In this document: positions 39,922 through 49,296 of the stretch, piece by piece
How the letters are laid out: each line of letters starts with the position of its first letter
How positions within the stretch are numbered: position 1 is the stretch's first letter
Source of the DNA: Gilliamella apicola
GTDB taxonomy: Bacteria > Pseudomonadota > Gammaproteobacteria > Enterobacterales > Orbaceae
Length of the DNA stretch: 64,000 bases
NCBI RefSeq assembly: GCF_000599985.1
Contig: NZ_CP007445.1
Location: forward strand, 2,728,001 to 2,792,000
Direction of reading: 5' to 3'
Made by a program: the position numbers and the translations under genes
The notes under the pieces: model-generated
Seen by the model: the letters and a program-made list of their open reading frames with translations, nothing else
Told to the model about the DNA's origin: nothing
Database searches by the model: none

Positions 39922-41253
39922 ATGAAAATAATCATCATTGGCGCTCAAGCTGCAGGGGCGAGTGCTGCTGCTAAAGCCAAAAGAATGAACCCAAATGCTA
40001 CTATTCGTATTTATGAAAAAACTGACATTGTATCGTTTGGTGCTTGCGGTTTACCCTATTTTATTGGTGACCATTTCACTGATGCTAATGAAATGATATC
40101 CCGGACACCACAACAGTTCCAACAAGATGGTATTGAAATAAAAACATGTCACCAAGTCGTCGCTATTGATAGCATACAAAAAAAATTAAAAATTAAAAAT
40201 ATCAATACAGATGAATGCTTTGATGATAATTATGACAAATTATTAATTGCCGTTGGTGCAAGCCCTATCATTCCAAATTTTACAAATTACCACTTGAAAA
40301 ATATTTTCACTTTACGCGATCTCAATGACGGTTTAGCCATTAAACAAGCATTATCCGATCCAGCAGTAAAAAATGTCATTGTAGTTGGTGCAGGCTTTAT
40401 AGGGCTTGAAATTGCTGAGTCATTTGTTGCTTTAAATAAGCAAGTCAAATTAATTCAGTTAGATGATAGAGTGCTGGTCGATGCATTCGATGCACAAATT
40501 ACCGACATAATTGCAAAGAACATTAAACAACATTGTGATTTACATTTACAAGAACAAGTACAAGGTTTTATAGGAGAACAGCATGTCACTCACGTAATTA
40601 CCAATAAAGATACTTATCTTGCTGACATGGTTATTATCGCAACTGGGGTGAAACCTAACAGTGAAATTTATCAAAATATTGGTCTTAATATGTTACCAAA
40701 TGACGCTATTATTACCGATAGCTATGGACAGACAAACCTTCCGGATATTTATGCAGCAGGTGACTGCGCTGCATTGCAGCATAAAGTCAGCAAAGCGATG
40801 GTTTACATTCCTCTTGCAACAGGTGCGAACAAACTGGGCAAGATAGTTGGTGAAAATCTAGGAGGAGGACAGAGTCAATTCCCTGGAACCATCGGGACAT
40901 CAGCATTTAAAGCGTTTGATATTGAGGCTGGACGAACAGGCTTAACCGAAAAAGAGGCTCAAAAAGCGGGAATTGCTTATAAAACAGTTATTGTTAAGGA
41001 TAAAAATCACAGTAACTATGTTGCAGGGCAAACTGAGGTAACAGCCAAAATAATTTATCACGCCGAGACCCGCACCATTTTAGGTGGACAAATTGCAGGT
41101 GGCAGTGGCGCTGTTTTACGAGTAAATACGTTAGCAACTGCCATATGGGCAGAAATGAAAATTGATGAATTAGCAATGATGGACTTTCTTTATGCGCCGC
41201 CATTTTCAAGACCATGGGACATTTTAAATATTGCAGGTTCAATAGCTAAATAA
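39922..41253 (+). CDS. CoA-disulfide reductase / NADH oxidase-like flavoprotein
   Basis: A 443-residue FAD/NAD(P)H oxidoreductase of the CoADR-Nox branch. The FAD motif is at residues 5-20 (IIGAQAAGASAAAKAK), a single redox cysteine Cys42 lies in VSFGACGLPYF, and the NAD(P) motif is VVGAGFIGLEIAESF near residue 154. The FAD-flavin contact is DIYAAGDCAAL, with a dimerisation domain from about 325. One cysteine rather than a CxxxxC pair excludes glutathione reductase types. CoADR reduces CoA disulfide, while Nox relatives reduce oxygen or peroxide, and sequence alone does not separate them. AAGGAG precedes the start. A cystine-type symporter follows. Confidence 0.82.
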   Translation: MKIIIIGAQAAGASAAAKAKRMNPNATIRIYEKTDIVSFGACGLPYFIGDHFTDANEMISRTPQQFQQDGIEIKTCHQVVAIDSIQKKLKIKNINTDECFDDNYDKLLIAVGASPIIPNFTNYHLKNIFTLRDLNDGLAIKQALSDPAVKNVIVVGAGFIGLEIAESFVALNKQVKLIQLDDRVLVDAFDAQITDIIAKNIKQHCDLHLQEQVQGFIGEQHVTHVITNKDTYLADMVIIATGVKPNSEIYQNIGLNMLPNDAIITDSYGQTNLPDIYAAGDCAALQHKVSKAMVYIPLATGANKLGKIVGENLGGGQSQFPGTIGTSAFKAFDIEAGRTGLTEKEAQKAGIAYKTVIVKDKNHSNYVAGQTEVTAKIIYHAETRTILGGQIAGGSGAVLRVNTLATAIWAEMKIDELAMMDFLYAPPFSRPWDILNIAGSIAK

Positions 41254-41395
41254 TAGATAAATCATTATTGTTAGCAATAACAACTAAATAATACAAACTA
41301 TCTTACTTGATACAAAAATCAGTGCATCATAATTTAAGTAAGATTACTAATATGATTTTATTCGATGATTAAATTATTACAATAAAGGGGCAATT

Positions 41396-42817
41396 ATGTC
41401 AGATCCCATTTTTCAAGGAACTTTTTTTGAAAAGTTCCTATCTATCACACACTATCAAACTTTAATTGGTATTGGACTACTGCTAGTTTGTTTTTTTGGA
41501 GTGATGAAACCGTTACAAGATAAAAAAATTAATTTTTCTCTTCGTATGTTAGTTGGGTTAATACTTGGTGCTGTGCTTGGTTTAGGTATACAAGCTGCAG
41601 CTGGGTTCCCTGATACATCAAATGTTTGGATGCAAGAGACAGCTACATGGTATGGTCTTTTTGGACGTGCTTTTATTGCCTTTATTCGCATGCTAGTCAT
41701 TCCTTTGATATTTGTCTCTATTGTTAAAGTCATTATCGATTTTTCTGGTAAAGAAAACCTACCAAAAATCGCATTTAGAGGGATATTCTGGTTACTGTTT
41801 ACCACGGCAATTGCTTGTATTGTTGGTATTGCTTTGGCTAATTTATTTGCATTAGGAGAAATCAGCTCTACAACTGATCATCATGCTCAAGCTAAACAAT
41901 ACACTAATATAATTGATACTTTTGTAAACCTTATTCCAAGTAATATCATTGCATCAATGGTTAAAGAAAATATTGTTGGATTAGTTATCTTTTCTGCTCT
42001 TATGGGAATTGCTGCCAATCGAATGGAAAAGAAAAATCCACAACCTATTGCTCTGTTTAAAACCTTTATTGAAGCACTTTATAAAATTGTGATGTCAATT
42101 GCCATGACCATCATTAAGTATATGCCATATGCAGTCATCGCCCTTCTAGCTAGAACCATTATTTCTAATGGTATACCTGCAATTATTGAAGTATCAGGTT
42201 TTGTTGCAGCCATCTACATTGCCACTTTGATCATGTTAATTGTGCATGTTTTAATTGTTATGATTCACGGCATATCACCTGCCATGTTTATTAAAAAAGC
42301 AATGGGAACGTGGTTATTAGCCTTTACCAGCCGCTCGTCAGTTGGTACATTACCCATGACTATCTCAACTTTAACAGTACGTATGGGAGTCAATACAGGT
42401 ACGGCAAATTTAGTCGGATCACTTGGTAGCACTATGGGGATGAATGGCTGTGCTGGTTTCTTTCCTGCATTACTTGCCGTTATGGTGGCGAATATGGTGG
42501 GTATTGATACTAATTTCCAGTTTTATATTATGTTGATCATTGTGGTCGTGATTGGTTCAATTGGCATTGCAGGCATTCCAGGTACAGCAACAGTTGCTGC
42601 AACAGTAGTTTTATCTGGTATGGGCATGGCTGAATACTTCCCATTAATAGGTATGGTGCTAGCTGTCGATCCAATCATTGATATGGCACGAACACTAGCC
42701 AACGTATCAGGGGCAATGACAGCAGCAGTTGCTACCGATCGAGAAGTGGGGCTTATGGATATGAATACTTTCTATGATCCAAATGTTTCTCTTGAAAATG
42801 AACAGTCGGATGTTTAA
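41396..42817 (+). CDS. Dicarboxylate/amino acid:cation symporter, TcyP (cystine)-like
   Basis: A 473-residue member of the SDF/DAACS symporter family with about eight membrane helices and two re-entrant loops. The first hairpin motif is AFTSRSSVGTLPMTISTL near residue 306, and the second region is MNGCAGFFPALLAVMVANMV near 346, with GIPGTATVAATVVLSGMG near 390. The serine-rich and NGCAG motifs are those of the cystine carrier TcyP rather than of glutamate or C4-dicarboxylate carriers, which have NMDG-type motifs. The substrate is therefore inferred as cystine or a related amino acid. It lies 142 bases after the CoADR-like gene. Confidence 0.82.
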   Translation: MSDPIFQGTFFEKFLSITHYQTLIGIGLLLVCFFGVMKPLQDKKINFSLRMLVGLILGAVLGLGIQAAAGFPDTSNVWMQETATWYGLFGRAFIAFIRMLVIPLIFVSIVKVIIDFSGKENLPKIAFRGIFWLLFTTAIACIVGIALANLFALGEISSTTDHHAQAKQYTNIIDTFVNLIPSNIIASMVKENIVGLVIFSALMGIAANRMEKKNPQPIALFKTFIEALYKIVMSIAMTIIKYMPYAVIALLARTIISNGIPAIIEVSGFVAAIYIATLIMLIVHVLIVMIHGISPAMFIKKAMGTWLLAFTSRSSVGTLPMTISTLTVRMGVNTGTANLVGSLGSTMGMNGCAGFFPALLAVMVANMVGIDTNFQFYIMLIIVVVIGSIGIAGIPGTATVAATVVLSGMGMAEYFPLIGMVLAVDPIIDMARTLANVSGAMTAAVATDREVGLMDMNTFYDPNVSLENEQSDV

Positions 42818-42842
42818 TTTAAGTAACAAAATATACAAAATT

Positions 42843-42869
42843 AAAAAGGACGCTCAAAGCGTCCTTTTT
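42843..42869. terminator. Bidirectional terminator between the symporter gene and galU
   Basis: Perfect 12-bp arms (aaaaaggacgct at 42843-42854, agcgtccttttt at 42858-42869) around a 3-base loop carry A/T runs on both sides, between two converging genes. Confidence 0.92.
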
Positions 42870-42888
42870 AGTATTCAAAAATCAATGT

Positions 42889-43803
42889 TTAAATTGTTTT
42901 CAACCATGCAGTAACATCATTACCTAAGCTTTTGTGACGCATTGCGTATTGTACAAAGGTTTGTACATAACCCAATTTATTACCACAATCATGACTTCGG
43001 CCTTTAATACAATATGCATCAACAGGATTGTCTTTAAGTAACATTGCAATTGCATCGGTGAGTTGAATTTCACCACCAGCACCTAAAGGTGTTTTAGCTA
43101 GTAAAGGCCAGATTTTTTCAGATAAAACATAGCGTCCAACGACGGACTGATTAGATGGAGCATCTTCAATTGATGGTTTTTCAACAACACTATACATTTG
43201 TGTAACTGCACCAGCAGACAACTCTTTACCATGACAATCAACAATCCCATAAGAAGAAACTAACTCTTTCGGTACTGGCTCAACCATAATTTGACTATGT
43301 TTGGTCTCATGATAATTATTAATCATTGCAGCTAAATTATCTTTTGTTAGATCGCTTTCATACTCATCAATAATCACATCTGGTAACACAACTGCGAAAG
43401 GTTCATCACCGACCAAAGGATAAGCACATAATACGGCATGACCAAGTCCTTTAGCTAAACCTTGACGAACACTCGTTATTGTTACATGTTCAGGTAAAAT
43501 ACTTTGCACTTCTTGTAACAGTTGACGTTTAACACGTGCCTCTAACATCGCCTCTAATTCAAAGCTGGTATCAAAGTGGTTTTCAATTGAATTTTTTGAT
43601 GAATGGGTCACAAAAATGATTTCAGTAATCCCAGCAGCAATACACTCTTTTACTACATATTGAATAAGTGGTTTATCAACCACCGGTAACATTTCCTTAG
43701 GAATGGCTTTAGTAGCAGGTAGCATTCGAGTACCTAGACCGGCAACTGGGATAACGGCTTTTTTGATGTTTCCATTCAATGTTGATTCAGAACTTGATGA
43801 CAT
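42889..43803 (-). CDS. galU: UTP--glucose-1-phosphate uridylyltransferase
   Basis: Makes UDP-glucose for surface polysaccharides and galactose use. It has 304 residues (302 in E. coli). The nucleotide-binding signature is [20 protein letters not shown] near residue 18, [18 protein letters not shown] follows, and the metal/sugar site lies in [13 protein letters not shown]. The N-terminus carries about ten extra polar residues ([10 protein letters not shown]). It has a 375-base upstream region with a clear TATAAT box and two inverted repeats. Confidence 0.95.
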   Translation of the reverse strand: MSSSSESTLNGNIKKAVIPVAGLGTRMLPATKAIPKEMLPVVDKPLIQYVVKECIAAGITEIIFVTHSSKNSIENHFDTSFELEAMLEARVKRQLLQEVQSILPEHVTITSVRQGLAKGLGHAVLCAYPLVGDEPFAVVLPDVIIDEYESDLTKDNLAAMINNYHETKHSQIMVEPVPKELVSSYGIVDCHGKELSAGAVTQMYSVVEKPSIEDAPSNQSVVGRYVLSEKIWPLLAKTPLGAGGEIQLTDAIAMLLKDNPVDAYCIKGRSHDCGNKLGYVQTFVQYAMRHKSLGNDVTAWLKTI

Positions 43804-44178
43804 TTTATTTCCTTAAAAAATTAGCAAATAACACAACTATTGTAATAGTGTCTATTATATCTATCACATATTAACAATATGTATTTTCAGCCTATAATAT
43901 ATTGAACATATAGGGAATGAAAATACATGCATGAATAATTGCTCTTGTAAAAATTTCATATATTACCTTGATTCAATATCAAATTGTAATAAACGATAAA
44001 AAAGCTAAATCTAACATATTAAACTCAGTATTAATATTTTTTTCAATACAATAACAATTTTAAGGGCTAGATTATCAAAAATTAAATAAAAAAGTGAAGT
44101 AAATTTTGTTAATAAGTTAGACACTACAAATACCAATCCAACCAATAATCCTATTAGTTATTTTTTATAATATTTTAT
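43804..44178. other. Gene-free stretch with galU promoter elements
   Basis: On the minus strand a perfect -10 box TATAAT (plus attata around 43852-43857) lies about 50 bases before galU. An inverted repeat (acatatt at 43866-43872, aatatgt at 43876-43882) sits where the -35 region should be, so it may be an operator. Further upstream is the larger hairpin listed separately. I see no credible gene in the rest of the interval. Confidence 0.5.
43881..43926. repeat. Long inverted repeat upstream of galU
   Basis: gtattttca (43881-43889) plus cctata (43891-43896) pair with tatagg (43909-43914) plus tgaaaatac (43918-43926). This gives 15 paired positions with an asymmetric bulge and a 12-base loop. 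It lies between galU and the preceding lipoprotein gene, so it could be a transcript end or a regulatory hairpin. There is no strong T-run. Confidence 0.65.
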
Positions 44179-44679
44179 CTATTTATATATTGATAAATCG
44201 TTAGATTCAATTAATGCAGGATTATCCCTATCTTTAGCCAAAGAATCAATAGCAATATAAATAATCTGGCAGTTTTGCAAAATCGCTTGTCTTACTGCAA
44301 ATTTCGCTTTACGATCTCGCGCTTCTTTTTGCGCGGGGCTTATATAAAGATCGTCATAACCATCGTCATACAATATTGCCCTATCGAGTAAAGATTGTGC
44401 TCGCCAAAATGTTTGTTTTGGATAATCACGAACCTCAATTTTACTTGTCAATTTTCCTTTCATGCCAGCATAACTTGCTGGTAGATGTTTACTTTGTCGA
44501 CTTTGAGCAATATAAATATGCGGATAACTTAATATATTTGATGGCAAAGGATTTAATACAAATTCTGTATTAATCATACTTGAATAATGACAGTTTTCAA
44601 AAGTTAAAGGTGCAGTTCGAAAATTTAATGAACTGCACCCAGTAAGTAAAAAAAGTATAACTACTACAATATGTCGCAT
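44179..44679 (-). CDS. Predicted lipoprotein of unknown function
   Basis: A 166-residue protein with a lipoprotein signal peptide: a hydrophobic stretch at residues 4-13 and the lipobox LLTGC, so Cys15 would be acylated. After it come FRTAPLTFENCHYSSMINTE, a basic, mixed middle, and a C-terminal half rich in charged residues (ISPAQKEARDRKAKFAVRQA). I do not recognise the family. There is a second cysteine in FENCHY and a third in LQNCQI, which could form a disulfide. It lies 39 bases downstream of the entericidin-like gene on the same strand and may share its transcript. Confidence 0.75.
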   Translation of the reverse strand: MRHIVVVILFLLTGCSSLNFRTAPLTFENCHYSSMINTEFVLNPLPSNILSYPHIYIAQSRQSKHLPASYAGMKGKLTSKIEVRDYPKQTFWRAQSLLDRAILYDDGYDDLYISPAQKEARDRKAKFAVRQAILQNCQIIYIAIDSLAKDRDNPALIESNDLSIYK

Positions 44680-44718
44680 TTTACTTTTTATAATTTATAA
44701 AGACATTTACCATCCTTA

Positions 44719-44868
44719 TTATAATTTATCGCTAACTTTTTCAGCTGTTTTCGAAATAGCTTTACCACCAGATTGAACATCTTTACCTACACCATTAACT
44801 GTATTACATCCAACAATAAGGGTTGTCATTGCAATACCGAATACTAGCACTAACATCTTACGTAACAT
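44719..44868 (-). CDS. Entericidin-like small lipoprotein
   Basis: Translation from ATG 44868, with a strong AAGGAG site seven bases upstream, gives 49 residues. The signal is MLRKMLVLVFGIAMTTLIVG, the lipidated cysteine is Cys21 (LIVGC), and the mature part is NTVNGVGKDVQSGGKAISK followed by a short charged tail. The CNT-x2-GVG-KD-x3-GGKAIS pattern is that of the entericidin EcnA/EcnB family. In E. coli EcnB is a bacteriolytic lipoprotein and EcnA its antidote. Here only one copy is visible, so whether it acts as toxin, antidote or plain envelope lipoprotein is unknown. It is flanked by the unknown lipoprotein gene and tyrB. Confidence 0.88.
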   Translation of the reverse strand: MLRKMLVLVFGIAMTTLIVGCNTVNGVGKDVQSGGKAISKTAEKVSDKL

Positions 44869-44893
44869 GAATATTCTCCTTTTTGTGACTTGA

Positions 44894-46087
44894 TTATTTT
44901 AATGTAGCAAATGCTTGCGCCACACGATGAATATTATGGTGATTTAAGCCTGCCACACACATTCTTCCACTGCCCACCAAATAAACAGCAAAATTATCTT
45001 TTAATTGTGTGACTTGTTGTTTACTAAAACCAGTATAACTAAACATACCTCGCTGCTTAACTAAATAATCAAAATTACGTTCTGGAGATTGCTTTTTCAA
45101 CAAATTAACTAACTCAGAACGCATCGAAACAATACGATTTCGCATTGTTTCAACTTCTTTAAACCAACTCATTTTCAAATCAGGATTATTTAACACATAA
45201 CTGACTAACTGAGCACCATAAGCCGCTGGGCTAGAATAGTTTCGACGAACTGTTGCCTGAAGTTGTCCTAATACTCGACGAGCTGCTTCCTCATTCTCAC
45301 ACAACACAGATAGTCCTCCAACACGTTCGCCATAAAGTGAGAATGTCTTCGAAAACGAATTACTTATAAAACCACAAAGACCAACTTCAGCTGCTTTTTT
45401 AATTGCGTAGCTGTCACTTTCAATACTTTCACCAAATCCTTGATAAGCAATATCCATAAATGGAATGAGATCACGTGTTTGTAGTATAGTAATTACTTTA
45501 TCCCACTGTGCCTGAGTTAAATCAGCACCCGTTGGATTATGACAACAAGGATGCAGTAATACAATGCTTTTGGGAGGCAATAGTTCCAATGTTTCAAGCA
45601 TTGCATCAAATTTGACCCCACACGTTTGTGAATCAAAATAAGGATAGGTATTTACTTTAAAACCTGCACCACTAAAAATGGCTATATGATTTTCCCATGT
45701 TGGATCGCTAACCCAAACTTGAGAATTAGGAAAATATCGATGTAAAAAATCGGCACCGATTTTTAGTGCACCTGATCCACCTAATGTTTGTATAGTTGCA
45801 ATACGTTTATCTTTATAGGCTGAATGTTCTTCACCAAATAGCAATGACTGAATTGCTTGACAATAAGAAGGCAAACCACTCATTGGTAAATAAAGTTGTG
45901 CGCCTTGTTGATTATGGTAAACGTAATCACGAGCAATTTTAATACACTCCAATTGAGGTACAATACTATTTTCATCATAATAATAACCAATACTTAAATT
46001 AGTTTTACTTTCACGATGATCATTATTAAATTCAGAGACTAGCGATAAAATCGGATCCCCTGCATAGGATTCTACTTTTTCAAACAT
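44894..46087 (-). CDS. tyrB: Aromatic amino acid aminotransferase
   Basis: A PLP-dependent class I aminotransferase making phenylalanine and tyrosine (and acting on leucine or aspartate keto acids). The start is ATG 46087 ([20 protein letters not shown]), giving 397 residues exactly as E. coli TyrB. The frame runs upstream to 46108, but the family begins here. The PLP lysine lies in [18 protein letters not shown] near residue 247. [13 protein letters not shown] and the substrate-binding arginine segment [13 protein letters not shown] are intact. TyrB is favoured over AspC because of the overall match and [18 protein letters not shown] single TyrR-like half-site upstream is not convincing. Confidence 0.94.
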   Translation of the reverse strand: MFEKVESYAGDPILSLVSEFNNDHRESKTNLSIGYYYDENSIVPQLECIKIARDYVYHNQQGAQLYLPMSGLPSYCQAIQSLLFGEEHSAYKDKRIATIQTLGGSGALKIGADFLHRYFPNSQVWVSDPTWENHIAIFSGAGFKVNTYPYFDSQTCGVKFDAMLETLELLPPKSIVLLHPCCHNPTGADLTQAQWDKVITILQTRDLIPFMDIAYQGFGESIESDSYAIKKAAEVGLCGFISNSFSKTFSLYGERVGGLSVLCENEEAARRVLGQLQATVRRNYSSPAAYGAQLVSYVLNNPDLKMSWFKEVETMRNRIVSMRSELVNLLKKQSPERNFDYLVKQRGMFSYTGFSKQQVTQLKDNFAVYLVGSGRMCVAGLNHHNIHRVAQAFATLK

Positions 46088-46276
46088 ATTATAACCTAAT
46101 TGGCACAATGACTATTATCTGTAGATTATTGCATCATCTCAATTGGCAATCAATCACTAAATACAAGTTCCACTGTAAATAATTCAATTGAATTTTCACT
46201 ATGGATTGCAATTATTTTTGATAAGAATAATCAACGATATAACAGATTAAAAAATTATTCAATTTAAGTTGAATTT

Positions 46277-46322
46277 TATACAAACCTGTATAGTTTGTCT
46301 GAAATTTTTTGACAAAGATTAG
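46277..46322 (+). repeat. Dispersed ~45-bp element, copy 2 (tyrB-ridA spacer)
   Basis: The copy shows tatac (46277-46281) pairing with gtata (46288-46292) around aaacct. It continues with GTTTGTCTGAAAT, then TTTTTTGACAAAG and ATTAG. It aligns with the copy at 39722-39768 over the whole length with few differences. Its last bases run into the ridA terminator. Confidence 0.7.
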
Positions 46323-46340
46323 CACTTTTTAGTGCTAATC
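46317..46340 (-). terminator. Terminator after ridA
   Basis: gattagcact (46317-46326) and agtgctaatc (46331-46340) form a perfect 10-bp stem with a 4-base loop, 13 bases beyond the ridA stop. On the minus strand TTTGTCAAAAAATTT follows. Confidence 0.8.
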
Positions 46341-46353
46341 AAACTAGTTAAAA

Positions 46354-46737
46354 TTATTTAGCAGCAATGACTTCAATTTCAACTTTAGCATCTTTAGGAA
46401 TACGAGCAACTTGTACACAAGAACGAGCAGGGAATCCAGCATTGTTTTCGATAAAAAATGCTTCATATACCGCATTAACCGCAGCAAAATCATTCATATC
46501 AGCTAAAAAAATAGTTGTTTTAACAATATTATTCACTTGATAACCTGCCGATGTAATTATTGCTTTAACATTGGCTAAACTTTGTTTTGCTTGTTCTTTA
46601 ACGCAAGTTGGCATTTCACCCGTTTCAGGAACTAAAGGAATCTGTCCTGATGCAAATAGCATATTACCTAAATCAACAGCCTGAACATAAGGTCCGATTG
46701 CTGCAGGTGCTTTTTCCGTTTGAATCACTTTTGCCAT
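46354..46737 (-). CDS. ridA: 2-iminobutanoate/2-iminopropanoate deaminase RidA
   Basis: Hydrolyses reactive enamine/imine intermediates released by PLP enzymes such as threonine dehydratase. It has 127 residues (128 in E. coli). Conserved features are the N-terminal APAAIGPYVQAVDLGNMLFA, SGQIPLVPETGE, and the catalytic arginine segment FPARSCVQVARIPKDAKVEI. It forms trimers in the cytoplasm. Upstream it faces ffh divergently, and its downstream neighbour tyrB is a PLP aminotransferase, a fitting pair, although a terminator separates them. Confidence 0.96.
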   Translation of the reverse strand: MAKVIQTEKAPAAIGPYVQAVDLGNMLFASGQIPLVPETGEMPTCVKEQAKQSLANVKAIITSAGYQVNNIVKTTIFLADMNDFAAVNAVYEAFFIENNAGFPARSCVQVARIPKDAKVEIEVIAAK

Positions 46738-46927
46738 ATTAAATTTTCTCCTTCTGTATTTATTCTATCTCTTTACTATCTTTAAATAAGTAATACATCT
46801 TTGTTAATCTATCTTCATTTGAACAGGAAGATAATTTGGTGTCAAGTCAATACACAATGATGATCATGGGACTTCTTAAAATTTTCTGATATGATAATGA
46901 AAATTTTTTTATTTATTGAGAGTTAAT

Positions 46928-48295
46928 ATGTTTGAGAATTTAACCGACCGTTTATCACAGACATTTCGCAATATCAGTGGTCGTGGGCGACTATCTGAAG
47001 ATAATATTAAAGAAGCACTGCGCGATGTCCGAATGGCTCTACTTGAAGCCGATGTTGCACTACCAGTTGTACGTGAATTTATTAATCAAGTCAAAGAAAA
47101 GGCCGTAGGTTTAGATGTTAATAAAAGCCTAACGCCTGGTCAAGAATTCATTAAAATAGTTCAAGCCGAGCTGACGGCTGCAATGGGAGAAATTAACAGT
47201 TCGCTCAACCTAGCAACACAGCCACCAGCTGTAATCTTAATGGCTGGTTTACAAGGTGCGGGTAAAACCACCAGTGTTGCAAAACTGGCCAAATTTTTAA
47301 AAGAAAAACAGAAGAAAAAAGTACTGGTTGTATCAGCCGATGTTTATCGACCAGCAGCAATTAAACAGTTAGAAACACTCGCTAAAGCCATTGATGTCGA
47401 ATTTTTTCCATCCGATATTAATGAAAAACCAGTTAATATTGTAAATAAAGCTATTTCACACGCTAAACTACAATTTTTTGACGTACTTATTGTCGATACC
47501 GCAGGTCGTTTACATGTCGATAACGATATGATGGACGAAATCAAGGCTCTTCATCAAGCAATAAACCCAATTGAAACCCTGTTTGTTGTAGATGCCATGA
47601 CCGGACAAGATGCGGCCAATACTGCAAAAGCATTTAATGATGCATTACCACTTACTGGTGTGATTTTAACTAAAGTTGATGGGGATGCTCGTGGTGGTGC
47701 TGCGCTTTCTATTCGCAATATTACTGGTAAACCAATTAAATTTTTAGGGATGGGCGAAAAGACTGATGCTTTAGAACCATTCTATCCTGATCGTATTGCT
47801 TCTCGTATTTTGGGTATGGGTGATGTTATTTCGTTAATCGAAGAGTTACAAAGTAATGTCGATCGCGAGAAAGCAGAAAAAATCGCCAAAAAATTGAAAA
47901 AAGGCGATAAATTCGATTTTAATGATTTTCAAGATCAGCTAAAACAGATGCGCAATATGGGTGGTATGGGTGCAATGCTGGCAAAATTACCCGGTGTTGG
48001 TCAACTACCCGATCATATCAAAGCACAAATGGATGATAAAATCACGATTAAAATGGAAGCAATTATTGGCTCAATGACGCTCAAAGAGCGTGCAAACCCT
48101 GAAATCATTAAAGGTTCACGTAAGCGTCGAATTGCAATGGGCTCAGGAACTCAAGTGCAAGATGTGAATAAACTCTTAAAGCAGTTTGACGATATGCAAA
48201 AAATGATGAAAAAAATGAAAGGTGGTGGCATGATGAAGATGATGCGCCAAATGAAAGGTTTAATGGGTGGCGGAATGGGATTCCCTCCACGTTAA
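46928..48295 (+). CDS. ffh: Signal recognition particle protein Ffh
   Basis: The SRP54 GTPase that delivers membrane proteins to FtsY and the translocon. The start is ATG 46928 (MFENLTDRLSQTFRNISGRG), giving 455 residues (453 in E. coli). An upstream in-frame extension to 46916 is unlikely. GTPase motifs are GLQGAGKTTSVAKLAKF, VDTAGRLHVDNDMM and TKVDGDARGGAALS. The methionine-rich M domain with the 4.5S RNA-binding motif EAIIGSMTLKERANPEIIKG ends in KMMRQMKGLMGGGMG. It stands alone with a strong terminator. Confidence 0.97.
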   Translation: MFENLTDRLSQTFRNISGRGRLSEDNIKEALRDVRMALLEADVALPVVREFINQVKEKAVGLDVNKSLTPGQEFIKIVQAELTAAMGEINSSLNLATQPPAVILMAGLQGAGKTTSVAKLAKFLKEKQKKKVLVVSADVYRPAAIKQLETLAKAIDVEFFPSDINEKPVNIVNKAISHAKLQFFDVLIVDTAGRLHVDNDMMDEIKALHQAINPIETLFVVDAMTGQDAANTAKAFNDALPLTGVILTKVDGDARGGAALSIRNITGKPIKFLGMGEKTDALEPFYPDRIASRILGMGDVISLIEELQSNVDREKAEKIAKKLKKGDKFDFNDFQDQLKQMRNMGGMGAMLAKLPGVGQLPDHIKAQMDDKITIKMEAIIGSMTLKERANPEIIKGSRKRRIAMGSGTQVQDVNKLLKQFDDMQKMMKKMKGGGMMKMMRQMKGLMGGGMGFPPR

Positions 48296-48350
48296 ATCTA
48301 CGCTTAATTTCTTCCTTTTAAAATGGTCATAATTGAACATTAGACTATCA

Positions 48351-48383
48351 AAAAAATCGCGCTTTCAACAGCGCGATTTTTTT
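48351..48383. terminator. Bidirectional terminator between ffh and rhtA
   Basis: aaaaaatcgcgct (48351-48363) and agcgcgatttttt (48370-48382) pair perfectly over 13 bp with a 6-base loop, and T-runs occur on both strands. The hairpin reaches the rhtA stop codon. Confidence 0.92.
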
Positions 48384-49254
48384 AATTACCTGATTTAACT
48401 GATTCAATCTTTGTTGGGCGATTCATGGTGAGCACGGTACCTATTGATGAAACAATAATAAACACAATTGCTAACCACTGATAACTCGATAATTGTTCGT
48501 GCAATACAATTAAACCAGAAAGCGCAGCAAAAACAGGTGATAAGCTCATTAAAGTACTAAATGTTTGAGCTGGCAATTTTGGTAGAGCAATCATATCTAA
48601 TCCATAAGGAATAGCAGAGGCCAATAACGAAACAACAAACACCAAAGGTAGCAGTTCTAACGAAAACATAGCACTACCACTTTGCCATACACCAATAGGA
48701 AATAAAAAGCACGAAGCAATTACCGACCCAATAGCGACACTTGAAGATCCATAAATAGCACCAGCTTTACGCCCAAATAAAATATAACATGCCCAACAAC
48801 TGCCTGCTAATAGAGCAAATAAAATACCGGCAGGATCTAAATTCCCTGACGCTTGATGAATTGGCAATAACATAGCTAATCCGATTACAGCTATACCTAA
48901 CCAAATAAAATCAAACAATTGACGTGATGAACACATAGCTACCATTATTGGTCCAGTCAATTCGATAGCCACAGCAATACCTAAAGGAATTCTAGCAATA
49001 GCGCTATAAAAAGCTAAATTCATAAAACCAATTGAAATACCATATAGAAATATAAATTTTAATGCCTGTTTAGGTATTGGTTTTCGCCAAGGTTTAAAAA
49101 TGATGATTAAAATGATAGCCGAAAAACACAATCGCCAAGCGGTCATGCCTTCAGGCCCTAACACGGGGAAAAGATATTTGGCGATTGAAGCACTGCCTTG
49201 AACGGAGATCATCGAAACAAAAATCAAAAAAACCGGCCAAGATCTTTTAAACAT
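48382..49254 (-). CDS. rhtA: EamA-family exporter RhtA
   Basis: A ten-helix drug/metabolite transporter of 290 residues with two EamA repeats. It matches E. coli RhtA (threonine/homoserine exporter, 295 aa) in the order ISVQGSASIAKYLFP, FKPWRKPIPK, PLGIAVAIELTGPI and PYGLDMIALPKLPAQTFSTL. It probably exports amino acids such as threonine or homoserine, and this specificity is inferred. The gene ends inside the shared terminator with ffh. Upstream is a copy of the dispersed element and then ispB. Confidence 0.88.
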   Translation of the reverse strand: MFKRSWPVFLIFVSMISVQGSASIAKYLFPVLGPEGMTAWRLCFSAIILIIIFKPWRKPIPKQALKFIFLYGISIGFMNLAFYSAIARIPLGIAVAIELTGPIMVAMCSSRQLFDFIWLGIAVIGLAMLLPIHQASGNLDPAGILFALLAGSCWACYILFGRKAGAIYGSSSVAIGSVIASCFLFPIGVWQSGSAMFSLELLPLVFVVSLLASAIPYGLDMIALPKLPAQTFSTLMSLSPVFAALSGLIVLHEQLSSYQWLAIVFIIVSSIGTVLTMNRPTKIESVKSGN

Positions 49255-49296
49255 AAAAAATACCTTATATTAAAATACTGAACTTACTGTCTATTT

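Noticed and set aside
43864..43959. A 31-codon minus-strand frame with AAGG six bases before its ATG
   Set aside because: It runs across the galU-upstream hairpin and promoter, has no recognisable composition or motif, and could easily arise by chance in AT-rich DNA.
46174..46191. TyrR-like half-site TGTAAA upstream of tyrB
   Set aside because: The second half (TTTACA after six bases) is absent; AATTGA is found instead.
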